Origin: JBBIRW01 sp037441565
GTDB taxonomy: Bacteria > Desulfobacterota > JBBIRW01
Length of the DNA stretch: 64,000 nucleotides
Direction: 5' to 3'
Assembly (NCBI GenBank): GCA_037441565.1
Contig: JBBIRW010000002.1
Location: 62,001 to 126,000, forward strand
Shown here: positions 24,252 to 33,534 of the stretch, piece by piece
How the letters are laid out: every line of letters begins with the position of its first letter
Numbering within the stretch: the first letter of the stretch is position 1
Translations under genes and position numbers: made by a program
The notes under the pieces: generated by a model
Seen by the model: only the letters and a program-made list of their open reading frames with translations
The model's database searches: none
What the model was told of the DNA's origin: nothing

Positions 24252-26909
24252 TTAATGCTTCAGTGATGCGATGTATCCTTCAATTTCAACTATGGCCTGT
24301 TGAATCTTTGAGATATCATCCCCACCTGCCTGTGCAAGATCCCTCCTTCCACCTCCTCTCCCCCTTATCAAAGGTGCTCCTTTTTCAATGATATCTCTTG
24401 CATCAAGGATCTTCTCAAGATCATCCGTAAGCGCAACAAGTAGAAAGACCTTGTTATCTTTCGATCCCCCGAGCACAACAATACCGGATTTCATCTTATC
24501 CCTCAGATAATCAGAGATTTCTCTCAATGCATCCTGCTGATACCCTTCCAGGAAGCATGAAACTACATTTCTTCCACCTATCACCTTCTTAGTAGACATC
24601 AATTCTCCTGCCTTCCTCTGATACTCCTTTCTTCTATAGGCTTCGATCTCTTTCTCCATCTCCTTCATCTGTTCAAGGAGCTTCTTCATCCTGCTTTTTA
24701 TCTCACCCTCAGATCCTTTAAGAAGCTCTGCAATTTCCCTGATAGTATTTTCCTGCTTTCTTACAAACGCAATACATTCCCTCCCTGTTATTGCCTGAAT
24801 CCTCCTTATTCCGGATGCAACACTTGAATCATTTAGTATCTTTAACATACCGATATCACCTGTTCTATGAACATGTGTTCCCCCGCAAAGTTCCATGCTT
24901 ACATCAGGTATTTCTATAACACGCACCCGTTCCCCATACTTCTCATCAAACAGTGCTACAGCCCCCATATCGAGTGCATCTCTCAACTGCCTGTAATGAA
25001 CAAGAACCGGCTTATTCCTTATTATGTTTTCATTCACGATATCCTCAATTTTTTCTATCTCTTCCTTCTTCAAGGGAGCAAAATGTGTGAAATCAAAACG
25101 GAGCCTGTCAGGACCAACCCATGATCCTGCCTGTTTCACATGATCTCCAAGAATCTCACGCAATGCAGCATGAAGAAGATGTGTTGCCGTATGTGCATGC
25201 TGAACAGGTATTCTGAAATCCGTGTCAAGTATAGCATTAATCCTATCACCAACAGTTAGTCTTCCTCTTATCAACAACCCCCTGTGTGCTGTTATACCAC
25301 TTACAGGTAAAACTGTATCCTTAACTTCAAATACAGCTTCCCCTTTTTTCTCAATAACTCCTCTGTCACCGATCTGTCCACCAGATTCCCCATAAAATGG
25401 TGTCACATCAAGGATGATCTCTGCTTCCTCCCCAGCCTCCATACTCTCCTTCCAACTGTTATCCTTTATTATGGCAACTATTCTTGCTTCAGTCCTTGTC
25501 TTCTCATATCCCACGAAATTCGTCTTTATCCCTTGTGCGGAGAGATCCCTGTATATCTCCTTTTCTTCAGCAATTGTAGCCTTCCATGAAATCCTCGCCC
25601 TGTGCCTCTGCTGTTCCATATATATCCTGAAACCATCTTCATCAATTACCATACCTTGATCCCTTGCAATATCTGAAGTGAGGTCTATTGGGAAACCATG
25701 CGTATCATATAACTTAAATACTATTTCTCCTGGTATGGACCTGGAGCCCTCCCTCCTCAGTCTTTCGATCTCTTCACCAAGTAGCCTCAAACCCCTGTCA
25801 AGGGTCTCGGAGAATCTCTCTTCCTCCATCTTTACAATCTTTGAAACATATTCCTTCCGTTCCCTGAGCTCAGGATATACGTCGCCCATAACATCAGCAA
25901 CAACTTCTGTCATTCTGAAAAGAAACGCATCATGTAGGCCAAGAAACCTTCCATGCCTGGATGCCCTCCTCATTATCCTCCTCAAAACATATCCTCTCCC
26001 TTCATTTGATGGGAGAACTCCATCTGTAATTATAAAGGCTACGGCGCGACTGTGATCAGCAATCACCCTCATAGATGTGTCCGCCTTCTCATCTATTCCA
26101 TAATTTCTTCCCGTGAGCTCTTCAATTGCATCTATTATTTTTCTGAAGATATCAATTTCAAAGTTACTATTGACACCCTGCAAAACAGCAACTGTTCTTT
26201 CAAGACCCATTCCTGTATCGATACTTGGCTTGGGAAGCGGAGAGAGCTTTCCATCTATACTTCTGTTGTACTGCATGAATACAAGATTCCATAATTCGAG
26301 ATACCGATCACAGTCGCACTCAACAGAACAGTCCGTCCTTCCGCATCCTACACCTTCACCCTGATCGTAAACAATCTCAGAGCATGGACCACATGGTCCT
26401 GTATCACCCATGGCCCAGAAGTTGTCTTTCTCGCCAAGTCTGATTATCCTTCCCTCGGGAATACCTGCAATCTTTTTCCACAACTCAAAGGCCTCGTCGT
26501 CTTCTCTGAATATAGTTACCCACAGTCTCGATGGATCAAGCCCAAAAACCCTTGTAACAAGCTCCCAGGCCATTTCAATTGCACCTTCCTTGAAATAATC
26601 ACCAAAAGAAAAGTTTCCAAGCATTTCGAAGAAGGTATGATGTCTTGCAGTTCTTCCAACATTTTCAAGATCGTTATGTTTACCCCCTGCCCTTACACAC
26701 TTTTGAACGGTTGTTGCCCTTGTAAAGTCAACAGTCTCCTCGCCGAGGAATATCTTCTTGAACTGAACCATACCTGCATTGGTAAATAGCAGTGTGGGAT
26801 CATCAGAGGGAACAAGTGAAGAGCTTGGGATAATTCTGTGATCCTTATTCTTGAAAAAATTAAGGAATGCCTCCCTTACCTCCATTGATAGCATATATCT
26901 AATCCTCAT
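24252..26909 (-). CDS. alaS: Alanine--tRNA ligase
   Basis: 885 residues, full length. Class II catalytic core at the N-terminus (REAFLNFFKNKDHRIIPSSS, then DPTLLFTNAGMVQFKKIFLG), the tRNA-recognition domain, the editing domain with zinc ligands in HTATHLLHAALREILG and the CGGTHVHRTG motif, and a C-Ala domain with GGGRRDLAQAGG. The ATG at 26909 overlaps the recX stop (ATGA). The ATG at 26894 (MLSMEVREAF) has a better ribosome-binding site and is an alternative start. Confidence 0.97.
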   Translation of the reverse strand: MRIRYMLSMEVREAFLNFFKNKDHRIIPSSSLVPSDDPTLLFTNAGMVQFKKIFLGEETVDFTRATTVQKCVRAGGKHNDLENVGRTARHHTFFEMLGNFSFGDYFKEGAIEMAWELVTRVFGLDPSRLWVTIFREDDEAFELWKKIAGIPEGRIIRLGEKDNFWAMGDTGPCGPCSEIVYDQGEGVGCGRTDCSVECDCDRYLELWNLVFMQYNRSIDGKLSPLPKPSIDTGMGLERTVAVLQGVNSNFEIDIFRKIIDAIEELTGRNYGIDEKADTSMRVIADHSRAVAFIITDGVLPSNEGRGYVLRRIMRRASRHGRFLGLHDAFLFRMTEVVADVMGDVYPELRERKEYVSKIVKMEEERFSETLDRGLRLLGEEIERLRREGSRSIPGEIVFKLYDTHGFPIDLTSDIARDQGMVIDEDGFRIYMEQQRHRARISWKATIAEEKEIYRDLSAQGIKTNFVGYEKTRTEARIVAIIKDNSWKESMEAGEEAEIILDVTPFYGESGGQIGDRGVIEKKGEAVFEVKDTVLPVSGITAHRGLLIRGRLTVGDRINAILDTDFRIPVQHAHTATHLLHAALREILGDHVKQAGSWVGPDRLRFDFTHFAPLKKEEIEKIEDIVNENIIRNKPVLVHYRQLRDALDMGAVALFDEKYGERVRVIEIPDVSMELCGGTHVHRTGDIGMLKILNDSSVASGIRRIQAITGRECIAFVRKQENTIREIAELLKGSEGEIKSRMKKLLEQMKEMEKEIEAYRRKEYQRKAGELMSTKKVIGGRNVVSCFLEGYQQDALREISDYLRDKMKSGIVVLGGSKDNKVFLLVALTDDLEKILDARDIIEKGAPLIRGRGGGRRDLAQAGGDDISKIQQAIVEIEGYIASLKH

Positions 26910-27385
26910 GTATTGAAGTTATTGATAGCATAATTTATTACCTCTATATCAAAACCTCTCCTTAACAGATAATCATAAGCCCTTTTCTTTTCCTTCAGTC
27001 CCGAGAGCCTTTTCTTAAAGCGCTTCCTTAAGGCAAGGAGGGCCTGCTTTCTCCAGTCAACATCACCTTTTAACTCATCAAGAACCTTATCCACCAGATC
27101 CTTTTCAATACCCCTTTTCTTTAGCTCCATGCGAATCCTCTCATTACCATATCTTCTATGCTCTATAAGGAAAGATGCAATACCCCTCGCAACCCTTTGA
27201 TCATCAATGAATTGCCTCTCCTGAAGATATCTGATAACCGAGCGCACTGTACCTTCATCATATCCTCTTTGTAAAAGCCTCTTTTCCAGCTCCATACGGC
27301 TTCTGCCCCTGTATGAAAGCAAAAGGATCGAATCCTTTAAGGCTTTTGCAAAAGGATCAGTCGTCCGAATGTTTTCTATCTTCAT
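26906..27385 (-). CDS. recX: RecA regulatory protein RecX
   Basis: 159 residues built of repeated three-helix units: ALKDSILLLSYRGRSRMELE, RLLQRGYD, RFIDDQRVARGIASFL-like (RQFIDDQRVARGIASFL) and the C-terminal KRAYDYLLRRGFDIEVINYA. It modulates RecA filaments. The reading frame is open further upstream to 27442 inside pilT, but the ATG at 27383-27385 with AAAGGAAG in front matches family length; it still overlaps the pilT 3' end by 29 bases. Operon order recA-pilT-recX-alaS. Confidence 0.9.
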   Translation of the reverse strand: MKIENIRTTDPFAKALKDSILLLSYRGRSRMELEKRLLQRGYDEGTVRSVIRYLQERQFIDDQRVARGIASFLIEHRRYGNERIRMELKKRGIEKDLVDKVLDELKGDVDWRKQALLALRKRFKKRLSGLKEKKRAYDYLLRRGFDIEVINYAINNFNT

Positions 27386-28523
27386 CTTCTTCCTTTCCCT
27401 TTTCAAAATCTTCCCATTTCTGATCGCTCGTTGATGTAACACCCTTTACACGAAGGGCAAAATCACCTGGCTTGCTTGCCTGCCTCAATGCCTCTTCATA
27501 AGTGATAAGCCCCCTTTTAAGGAGCCACATAAGAGATTGGTCAAAGGTCTGCATACCGTATGTTGTATATCCTGCTGCTATTGCATCCGAGAGCTTCTTT
27601 GTCTTTTCCTCATCCTCGATATATTCCCTTATTCTTGCGGTGCTTATCATTATCTCAACAGCTGGAACCCTTCCTTTTCCATCTGCCCTCGGAATTAGCC
27701 TCTGGGAAATCACTCCTTTAAGAACCGATGAAAGCTGGAGTCTTATCTGTTTGTGCTGATGTGGTGGAAACATTGTTACAATTCTGTTTATTGTTTCAGA
27801 AGCATCAAGGGTATGAAGGGTTGAAAGAACAAGGTGACCTGTTTCAGCTGCCTCAAGGGCTGTTTCCATTGTTTCCCGATCTCTCATCTCACCAACCATT
27901 ATAACATCAGGATCCTGTCGAAGCGCAGCCCTCAGCGCGGATGCAAATGACGGGGTGTCAATTCCAACTTCACGCTGATGTATAATGCTCTTCTTATCCT
28001 TCAGGAGAAATTCTATCGGATCTTCGATTGTAATAATATTGCAGGATCTATGGTTGTTGATATGTTCGATCATTGCAGCCAGTGTTGTCGACTTTCCACA
28101 TCCTGTAGTTCCCGTTACAATAATGAGCCCCCTTGTCTCCATTGAAAGCTTCTCAAGAACCTTTGGTAGATTCAGTTCCTCAAATGAATAAACAGTCACT
28201 GGAATCACTCTCAGTGCAATCCCCACTGTTCCCCTCTGCATGAAAACATTGACCCTGAATCTACCGAGCCCTGGAACTCCATATCCCAGGTCTATCTCCA
28301 TCTGATATTGAAACCTCTCCCTCTGTGAAGAGTCCATTATACTCATTGCCATTTCCCTTACAACATCAGGTTCAATCCTTCCCATGTTTTTCAGGGGATA
28401 AAGTGAACCGTTAACCCTCAATATAGGTGGAAGACCGGCCTTCAGATGGATGTCAGAGGCATTATTTTTAACAGCAATCTTGAGGATTTCATTTAGCTCA
28501 TTTCTCCTCTGGTTGAGGTCCAT
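27357..28523 (-). CDS. pilT: Type IV pilus retraction ATPase PilT
   Basis: 388 residues. N-terminal PAS-like domain (ASDIHLKAGLPPILRVNGSL), then the RecA-like ATPase with Walker A GTTGCGKS (138-145), Asp box and Walker B QDPDVIMVGEMRDRETMETA, and the His box with VLSTLHTLDA. It powers pilus disassembly and twitching. The C-terminal ~30 residues are charged and overlap recX. Lies 4 bases after recA. No other pilus genes occur in the window. Confidence 0.93.
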   Translation of the reverse strand: MDLNQRRNELNEILKIAVKNNASDIHLKAGLPPILRVNGSLYPLKNMGRIEPDVVREMAMSIMDSSQRERFQYQMEIDLGYGVPGLGRFRVNVFMQRGTVGIALRVIPVTVYSFEELNLPKVLEKLSMETRGLIIVTGTTGCGKSTTLAAMIEHINNHRSCNIITIEDPIEFLLKDKKSIIHQREVGIDTPSFASALRAALRQDPDVIMVGEMRDRETMETALEAAETGHLVLSTLHTLDASETINRIVTMFPPHQHKQIRLQLSSVLKGVISQRLIPRADGKGRVPAVEIMISTARIREYIEDEEKTKKLSDAIAAGYTTYGMQTFDQSLMWLLKRGLITYEEALRQASKPGDFALRVKGVTSTSDQKWEDFEKGKEEDEDRKHSDD

Positions 28524-28527
28524 ATCT

Positions 28528-29538
28528 TCAGGCCCCTTTTTCCTTGATTTTTATTTGCTTTAAAAGTATCTTCTCTATCTCGTCCGCTACATCCCTGTGT
28601 TCTCTGAGAAATGTCCTTGCATTATCCCTCCCCTGCCCTATGCGCTCACCATTGAAGGAAAACCATGATCCAGTTTTCTCTATAACACCACATCTGGTTG
28701 CAAAGTCCAGCAGATCCCCCTCCCTTGAAATTCCCTCTCCATAGAGGATATCGAATTCGGTCTCACGGAATGGTGGAGCAAGTTTATTCTTAACAACCTT
28801 AACCCTTACCCTGTTTCCCATTATCTCTGAGCCCTGCTTTATTGTCTCTGTCTTCCTTATCTCAAGCCTTACGGAGGAATAAAATTTCAGGGCATTACCT
28901 CCTGTTGTTGTCTCAGGATTACCGAATAAAACACCAATCCTCATCCTTATCTGATTTATAAAAATAACTATGGACTGGGATTTACTTATTGCAGCAGTCA
29001 GTTTCCTCAAAGCCTGGGACATAAGCCTTGCCTGAAGCCCCATATGCGGATCGCCCATATCACCTTCGAGTTCAGCCCTTGGTGTAAGGGCTGCCACTGA
29101 ATCCACTACAATAACATCAACAGCCCCACTTCTTACGAGCATCTCCGTAATTTCAAGCGCCTGTTCCCCGGTGTCGGGCTGTGAAATAAGAAGGTCCTCG
29201 ATCCTCACTCCAAGCTTTTTTGCATAATTTATATCGAGGGCATGCTCTGCATCTATAAAAGCTGCTACCCCCCCTTTTTTCTGTGCTTCAGCAATTACAT
29301 GAAGTGCAAGTGTGGTCTTTCCAGAGGCCTCAGGACCAAAAATCTCAACTATCCTGCCCCTTGGTAGTCCACCTATACCCAGTGCAGCATCAAGTGAAAT
29401 TGCACCCGTTGAAATCACAGGTATATCAGGGATTGAACCTTCATCACCAAGTCGCATTACAGCACCCTTTCCAAACTGCTTTTCTATAGCTGTCAGTGCG
29501 GCCTCAAGGGCCTTTTCTTTATCTCCATTTCCACCCAT
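28528..29538 (-). CDS. recA: Recombinase A
   Basis: 336 residues, normal length, no intein. Walker A GPEASGKT (68-75), VDVIVVDSVAALTPRAELEG (Walker B), and the L2 DNA-binding loop GVLFGNPETTTGGNALKFY with the FINQIRMRIG motif. It forms the strand-exchange filament and activates LexA self-cleavage. AAGGAGG precedes the ATG. It is in the middle of the pgpA-cinA-thpR-recA-pilT-recX-alaS operon; the cinA-recA link is conserved in many bacteria. No LexA-like box was recognised in the operon promoter region. Confidence 0.98.
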   Translation of the reverse strand: MGGNGDKEKALEAALTAIEKQFGKGAVMRLGDEGSIPDIPVISTGAISLDAALGIGGLPRGRIVEIFGPEASGKTTLALHVIAEAQKKGGVAAFIDAEHALDINYAKKLGVRIEDLLISQPDTGEQALEITEMLVRSGAVDVIVVDSVAALTPRAELEGDMGDPHMGLQARLMSQALRKLTAAISKSQSIVIFINQIRMRIGVLFGNPETTTGGNALKFYSSVRLEIRKTETIKQGSEIMGNRVRVKVVKNKLAPPFRETEFDILYGEGISREGDLLDFATRCGVIEKTGSWFSFNGERIGQGRDNARTFLREHRDVADEIEKILLKQIKIKEKGA

Positions 29539-29553
29539 AAATCCTCCTTAATT

Positions 29554-30129
29554 TTAATTATTTTTTAAGACCAGTGGGAAATGCCCTAACGCAGTATAGA
29601 TTGGACCCTCCGGTCTCAATTGACTTTTAAAAAGTGTCAATCCATTTATCATCCAATCTCCGAAATCCTCATCCCTTTTTTCCTCGAGGATCCGTAAAAG
29701 TTGATCCATCCTCATTGGTTCCTTTATCCTCCCCAGGGTGATATGGGGGATGAATGCCCTCTGCTCCATGGGAATCCCGTATATGGACATCTCCTTATTA
29801 ATAATATTATGCATTCTGGAAAGGTTTCTACTTTCATCAATCACACCAATCCATATAACTCTTGGATTTTTAATACCCGGAAAAACACCCGTTCCCTTCA
29901 CCCTTACACTAAATGGTGCAAAACTCCCTGCAATCCCTGCCAGTGAGTCCTTGACCTTCGGGATCTTTTCTTCCTCTACCTCACCGAGAAACTTCACTGT
30001 GAGATGAACATGATCATGACTCACCCACTTTACTCTTCTCTCCACTTTCATTAACTGAGAGAGAAAATCGATTATCCTTTGTCTAACATCATGTGATAAT
30101 TCAAATGCAACAAATGCCCTTACCTTCAT
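29554..30129 (-). CDS. thpR: RNA 2',3'-cyclic phosphodiesterase (2H family)
   Basis: 191 residues. The two catalytic HxT motifs of the 2H phosphoesterase fold are present: HLT at 42-44 (HVHLTVKFLGE) and HIT at 129-131 (FIPHITLGRI). The family opens 2',3'-cyclic phosphates in RNA and has in vitro 2'-5' ligase activity. The start overlaps the cinA stop (ATGA). The pairing of thpR with cinA and recA is seen in several phyla. RtcB, which joins cyclic-phosphate RNA ends, is encoded elsewhere in this window. Confidence 0.93.
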   Translation of the reverse strand: MKVRAFVAFELSHDVRQRIIDFLSQLMKVERRVKWVSHDHVHLTVKFLGEVEEEKIPKVKDSLAGIAGSFAPFSVRVKGTGVFPGIKNPRVIWIGVIDESRNLSRMHNIINKEMSIYGIPMEQRAFIPHITLGRIKEPMRMDQLLRILEEKRDEDFGDWMINGLTLFKSQLRPEGPIYTALGHFPLVLKNN

Positions 30130-31373
30130 GATGTATCTTCCAGAAGATACCTCCTCACCATATCAAGAGCCGCATATGTAGCAAGCACCTTTATCTCCTC
30201 CCTATCACCTCTAAACCTATAGCCTTTATCCCTTCCACCCTTTTCTGTAACCATTGCAATGTAAACCGTTCCAACAGGTTTTTCATGAGTTCCACCCGAA
30301 GGACCAGCAATACCGGTAACTGCGAGCCCGATATCAGTTTTCGATATCCTTCGGACACCCTGGGCCATAGCAACCGCACATTCAGGACTTACCGCACCAT
30401 GGGTCTCAATAATCTTCTGCGGTACACCAAGGAGTTCAACCTTGGAGATGTTGCTGTAGCAAACCACACCCCTTTCCAGATATTCTGAACTTCCAGGGAC
30501 ATTGGTGAGTCTATGTGTTATATAACCTCCTGTGCACGATTCCGCAATTGCAATTCTCAAATTCTTACTTTTAAGTAGCCGGCCTATAACCCCTTCAAAG
30601 GTATCCTCATCCTTTCCGTATATGTAGATTCCAAGTTTTTCCACGATTGCCTCTTCAGCTTTATTAATTGCCTCCTCTGCTTCAGAAGGGGTGGGAGCCC
30701 TGCTGGTAATGGATATATAATTTTCCGGAAAAACAGGAAGAAATCCGATTTTTATCCTCTCGTCTGCAATCCTTGCCTGTTTGAGAAGGGCGATGAGTTT
30801 TGACTCTGTCAAGCCGAATGTTTTAAGCAACCTTATCCTTACACTTTCTGTATCCCTTTTTTCCCTGATGAGAAAATCGATCAAAAATTCATCGGTGAGG
30901 CGCTCCATCTCCCTTGGAACACCAGGAAGGAATATGAGTATCTTTCCCCTGTGATGCAAAATGTAACCACATGCTGTGCCATAGGGATTTGGAATTACCT
31001 CCGCCTTCTCAGGAAGGATAGCCTGCTTCTGCGCCTCCTGTGGCATTTCAAGACCAAGGGCTTCATAACGCTTTTTAACATTCTCAAGGGCCCTTTCATT
31101 AAGCACAAGCCTTCTTGAACAGACCTTTGCTGCCACCCATGTGGTCATATCATCAGGTGTGGGTCCGAGTCCTCCTGTTACGATGATAGCATCTGCCCTA
31201 TCAACCGCCTTATGAAGCGCCTCCTCAATATACCATTCATCATCTCCGACCGTACTTGCAGCTATAATCTCAAAACCAAGTTTGCTCAGTTTACCAGCAA
31301 TGTATGCTGCATTTGTATTTAGTACCCCACCCATTAAAAGCTCATCTCCTATTGTTATAATCTCCACCTTCAC
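30126..31373 (-). CDS. cinA: CinA: nicotinamide mononucleotide deamidase / competence-damage protein
   Basis: 415 residues. The N-terminal ~170 residues are a MoaB/MogA-like domain (IITIGDELLMGG, AIIVTGGLGPTPDDMT) linked to ADP-ribose pyrophosphatase activity, and the C-terminal ~160 are the PncC domain (IAIAESCTGGYITHRLTNVP, and TGIAGPSGGTHEKPVGTVYI). The pathway recycles NMN formed by DNA ligase. The start codon is GTG at 31371-31373 with GAGGAG 8 bases upstream. Confidence 0.94.
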   Translation of the reverse strand: MKVEIITIGDELLMGGVLNTNAAYIAGKLSKLGFEIIAASTVGDDEWYIEEALHKAVDRADAIIVTGGLGPTPDDMTTWVAAKVCSRRLVLNERALENVKKRYEALGLEMPQEAQKQAILPEKAEVIPNPYGTACGYILHHRGKILIFLPGVPREMERLTDEFLIDFLIREKRDTESVRIRLLKTFGLTESKLIALLKQARIADERIKIGFLPVFPENYISITSRAPTPSEAEEAINKAEEAIVEKLGIYIYGKDEDTFEGVIGRLLKSKNLRIAIAESCTGGYITHRLTNVPGSSEYLERGVVCYSNISKVELLGVPQKIIETHGAVSPECAVAMAQGVRRISKTDIGLAVTGIAGPSGGTHEKPVGTVYIAMVTEKGGRDKGYRFRGDREEIKVLATYAALDMVRRYLLEDTS

Positions 31374-31385
31374 TTTTACAGCTCC

Positions 31386-31835
31386 TCAAAACACTTTTAA
31401 AAAGGGATTTAGAAGATAAAGAAGAGCTGCCGTATATACGCCCGCAAGCATATCATCAAGAATCATCCCCGTTCCATTCCTCATTTTATCATTGATTAAA
31501 TTTATTGGAAAAAATTTTAATATATCCATAATCCTGAAAATTATGAATGCAGCAACTATTCCGCCAACTGTTACCTTTATGAATACAATAGAGATAAGAA
31601 AACCCACAACCTCATCCATTACAAACCATGGTGGATCAATCTCTCCTGTAGTTTTTATCACAAGATGGGAAAGAGTCCATGTGATAAGTATCAAAAAGAT
31701 CAATCCTGTAAAATAGAACGCATTGCCGGCTTTTTTCATGAGTATGCCTATAATCACCCCTCCTGCTGTCCCGAAGGTTCCCGGTAAAACTGGTATATAA
31801 CCAATATACCCAAGGGAGGATAAAAATCTAAGCAA
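31386..31835 (-). CDS. pgpA: Phosphatidylglycerophosphatase A
   Basis: 149 residues with three or four membrane helices. Family signatures: GYIPVLPGTFGTAGG near the start, FVMDEVVGFLIS in the middle and GMILDDMLAGVYTAALLYLL at the C-terminus (the Asp residues bind metal). It dephosphorylates PG-phosphate in phospholipid synthesis. No ATG is available: TTG at 31835 has GGAAG at good spacing, TTG at 31850 is an alternative. First gene of the recA operon. Confidence 0.88.
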   Translation of the reverse strand: MLRFLSSLGYIGYIPVLPGTFGTAGGVIIGILMKKAGNAFYFTGLIFLILITWTLSHLVIKTTGEIDPPWFVMDEVVGFLISIVFIKVTVGGIVAAFIIFRIMDILKFFPINLINDKMRNGTGMILDDMLAGVYTAALLYLLNPFLKVF

Positions 31836-31861
31836 TCCTTTAACTTCCAATTTTTAACAAG

Positions 31862-31889
31862 GTTATCCTTTCACATGTATATTTGTCAA
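31862..31889 (-). promoter_or_regulatory. Candidate promoter of the pgpA-recA-alaS operon
   Basis: Minus strand TTGACA (31889-31884), 16-base spacer, GATAAC (31867-31862; 4 of 6). It would start transcription near 31855, just before pgpA. Its -35 box is one arm of the inverted repeat at 31884-31910. Confidence 0.45.
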
Positions 31890-31910
31890 GAAGACAGAGC
31901 TTTCTTGACA
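31884..31910. repeat. 9-bp inverted repeat spanning two divergent -35 boxes
   Basis: TGTCAAGAA (31884-31892) and TTCTTGACA (31902-31910) are exact reverse complements separated by 9 bases. Each arm contains the -35 box (TTGACA) of one of the two divergent promoters, so one bound dimer could control both the recA operon and the HEAT/HD-GYP operon. It resembles the outer arms (TGTCAAG/CTTGACA) of the palindrome before dnaK. Confidence 0.6.
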
Positions 31911-31932
31911 TTAGTGTAATCTTTAATATAAG
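31905..31932 (+). promoter_or_regulatory. Candidate promoter of the HEAT/HD-GYP operon
   Basis: TTGACA (31905-31910, perfect), 16-base spacer, TATAAG (31927-31932; 5 of 6). Transcription would start near 31939, about 17 bases before the ATG at 31956. Confidence 0.6.
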
Positions 31933-31955
31933 GTAAGAGAAAAAGAGCAAAGCCG

Positions 31956-33530
31956 ATGAAAGTTCTTGAGGATTTTCTGCTGGAATTCTGTAGGTTCATC
32001 AAAATACACTCCCTTTATCCCCCAAATCATCCCGCAGTTTTCGAAATAGAGAAGAGAAGTTATGCATTGTTAAGGGCGATACTTTCAGGAGGAAACGATA
32101 TCTTCATCCAGGTGAAGCCTGAAGGGTTTATATTCATGGATGACTTTCTTCTTTCAGGCAACAGCCTGCTTACCGAGTTGTCAAGGGAGTTTATTATAAG
32201 AAGGATCAGTGCTGTTATCTTCAAAAAAGGGCTTCTTATTGAGGACCTCAAAGGACTTGTCGATTTGATAATCAGCGATCCCAAAAAAATAGATTCCCCA
32301 TCAGCATTTCTCAGGAATCGCGGTATAGAGTCTATAGTAATTGAAGAATTGAAAATTGAACATCTGAAGGATTTAGAAACAAAGGAAAAGTTAATATATG
32401 GAAGGGAAGAGGACCTTAGGGCGGATCTTGTTTCATATTTTTCTCCTACCGCAAGGAGATTATTTACAGAGATTATAGATATAAGAAAGGAAGTGATCAA
32501 GCAGGACAAAAAAGGCTTCCTTAACATTCTGTTGAGAATGGAGGTGGAAGGGAATCCGGAAGACTACTATAAACTCTCGCTCCAGCTTGAAAATCTATTT
32601 CCAGAGATCTGGGCTGATGAAGAAAAAATTATTCCGCTTGTTGCACTTTTTCTTCTGAGATACCATGCCTCCATTGATTCAGATAAACATGAAGATATAA
32701 GAAAAATCGCATCAGAATCCCTCAGGGTGCTGGCAAATAGCGACGTCATCTCTTATCTCATAGATAGATTGTGTGAAAAAAACGAAATCATCCATGACGA
32801 ACTCAATCTTCTCTTCCCTTATTTGGGAAGCAGTGCACTGCATGCCCTCATTACAAGATTAAAAAAGGAGAATAAATTACAGGCGAGAAAACTCCTCATA
32901 AGGGCAATTTCACTTTTTGGTAAAGATGCCATTACATCTCTTATACCCCATCTAAGGGACAAAAATATAAAGTTTGTGAGAAATATATTGACTATTTTTG
33001 GAGAGATTGGAGCTCCTGAATTAATCGATAAAATAAGGGAATTCATTACCCATAATGAACCAATCGTGAGGAAAGAAGCCATAAAAGCCCTGGGAGGAAT
33101 AAATGATCCTTATGCCACCGCTATACTCATTGAATCAATTAATAACAGAGATATTGAGGTTGCTTCAACAGCCATTTCTGTTCTTGCATTGAGGAAGGAA
33201 ATGAGTGCGGAGGATAGAGTTCTTGCCATTTTAAAGAGATCGCCTCTTTTCAAAAAGAATCTGCAGATTCAGCTCGCTGCAATCCTCTACCTTGGAACAG
33301 TGGGATCCGTCAGGGCTGTACCCTATCTCAGGAACATACTCCTGAGGAAACCATGGATTAACAAAGAATTAAGGGAGCAATTAAGATATGAGGCTGCCAT
33401 TGCACTGGGAAAGATAGGTGGAAACGATGCAAGGCATGTACTTGAATTGGCGGCAAATCAGACAGATGATAGAATTGCATTGATTTGTAATGAAGTTTTG
33501 AAGGGTCTTGATAGAAAAACAAGGGAGTAA
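31956..33530 (+). CDS. HEAT-repeat protein with an unnamed N-terminal domain
   Basis: 524 residues. Residues 1-140 form a domain also found in the next gene (here HSLYPPNHP at 18-26, RRISAVIFKKGL at 82-93, FLRNRGIESIVIEELKIE at 118-135). Residues about 240-520 are HEAT repeats, e.g. LIPHLRDKNIKFVRNILTIF, FGEIGAPELIDKIREF, VRKEAIKALGGINDPYATA and RYEAAIALGKIGG. No signal peptide or membrane helix. HEAT repeats are binding scaffolds; function unknown. Four bases separate its stop from the HD-GYP start. Confidence 0.82.
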   Translation: MKVLEDFLLEFCRFIKIHSLYPPNHPAVFEIEKRSYALLRAILSGGNDIFIQVKPEGFIFMDDFLLSGNSLLTELSREFIIRRISAVIFKKGLLIEDLKGLVDLIISDPKKIDSPSAFLRNRGIESIVIEELKIEHLKDLETKEKLIYGREEDLRADLVSYFSPTARRLFTEIIDIRKEVIKQDKKGFLNILLRMEVEGNPEDYYKLSLQLENLFPEIWADEEKIIPLVALFLLRYHASIDSDKHEDIRKIASESLRVLANSDVISYLIDRLCEKNEIIHDELNLLFPYLGSSALHALITRLKKENKLQARKLLIRAISLFGKDAITSLIPHLRDKNIKFVRNILTIFGEIGAPELIDKIREFITHNEPIVRKEAIKALGGINDPYATAILIESINNRDIEVASTAISVLALRKEMSAEDRVLAILKRSPLFKKNLQIQLAAILYLGTVGSVRAVPYLRNILLRKPWINKELREQLRYEAAIALGKIGGNDARHVLELAANQTDDRIALICNEVLKGLDRKTRE

Positions 33531-33534
33531 GACG

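Noticed and set aside
26885..26932. 12-base direct repeat (ATTGATAGCATA) at 26885 and 26921, across the recX/alaS junction.
   Set aside because: Both copies encode ordinary residues of RecX and AlaS; only two copies and no further structure.
28528..29538. Possible intein or insertion in recA, alaS or rtcB.
   Set aside because: All three have normal family length and uninterrupted motifs.
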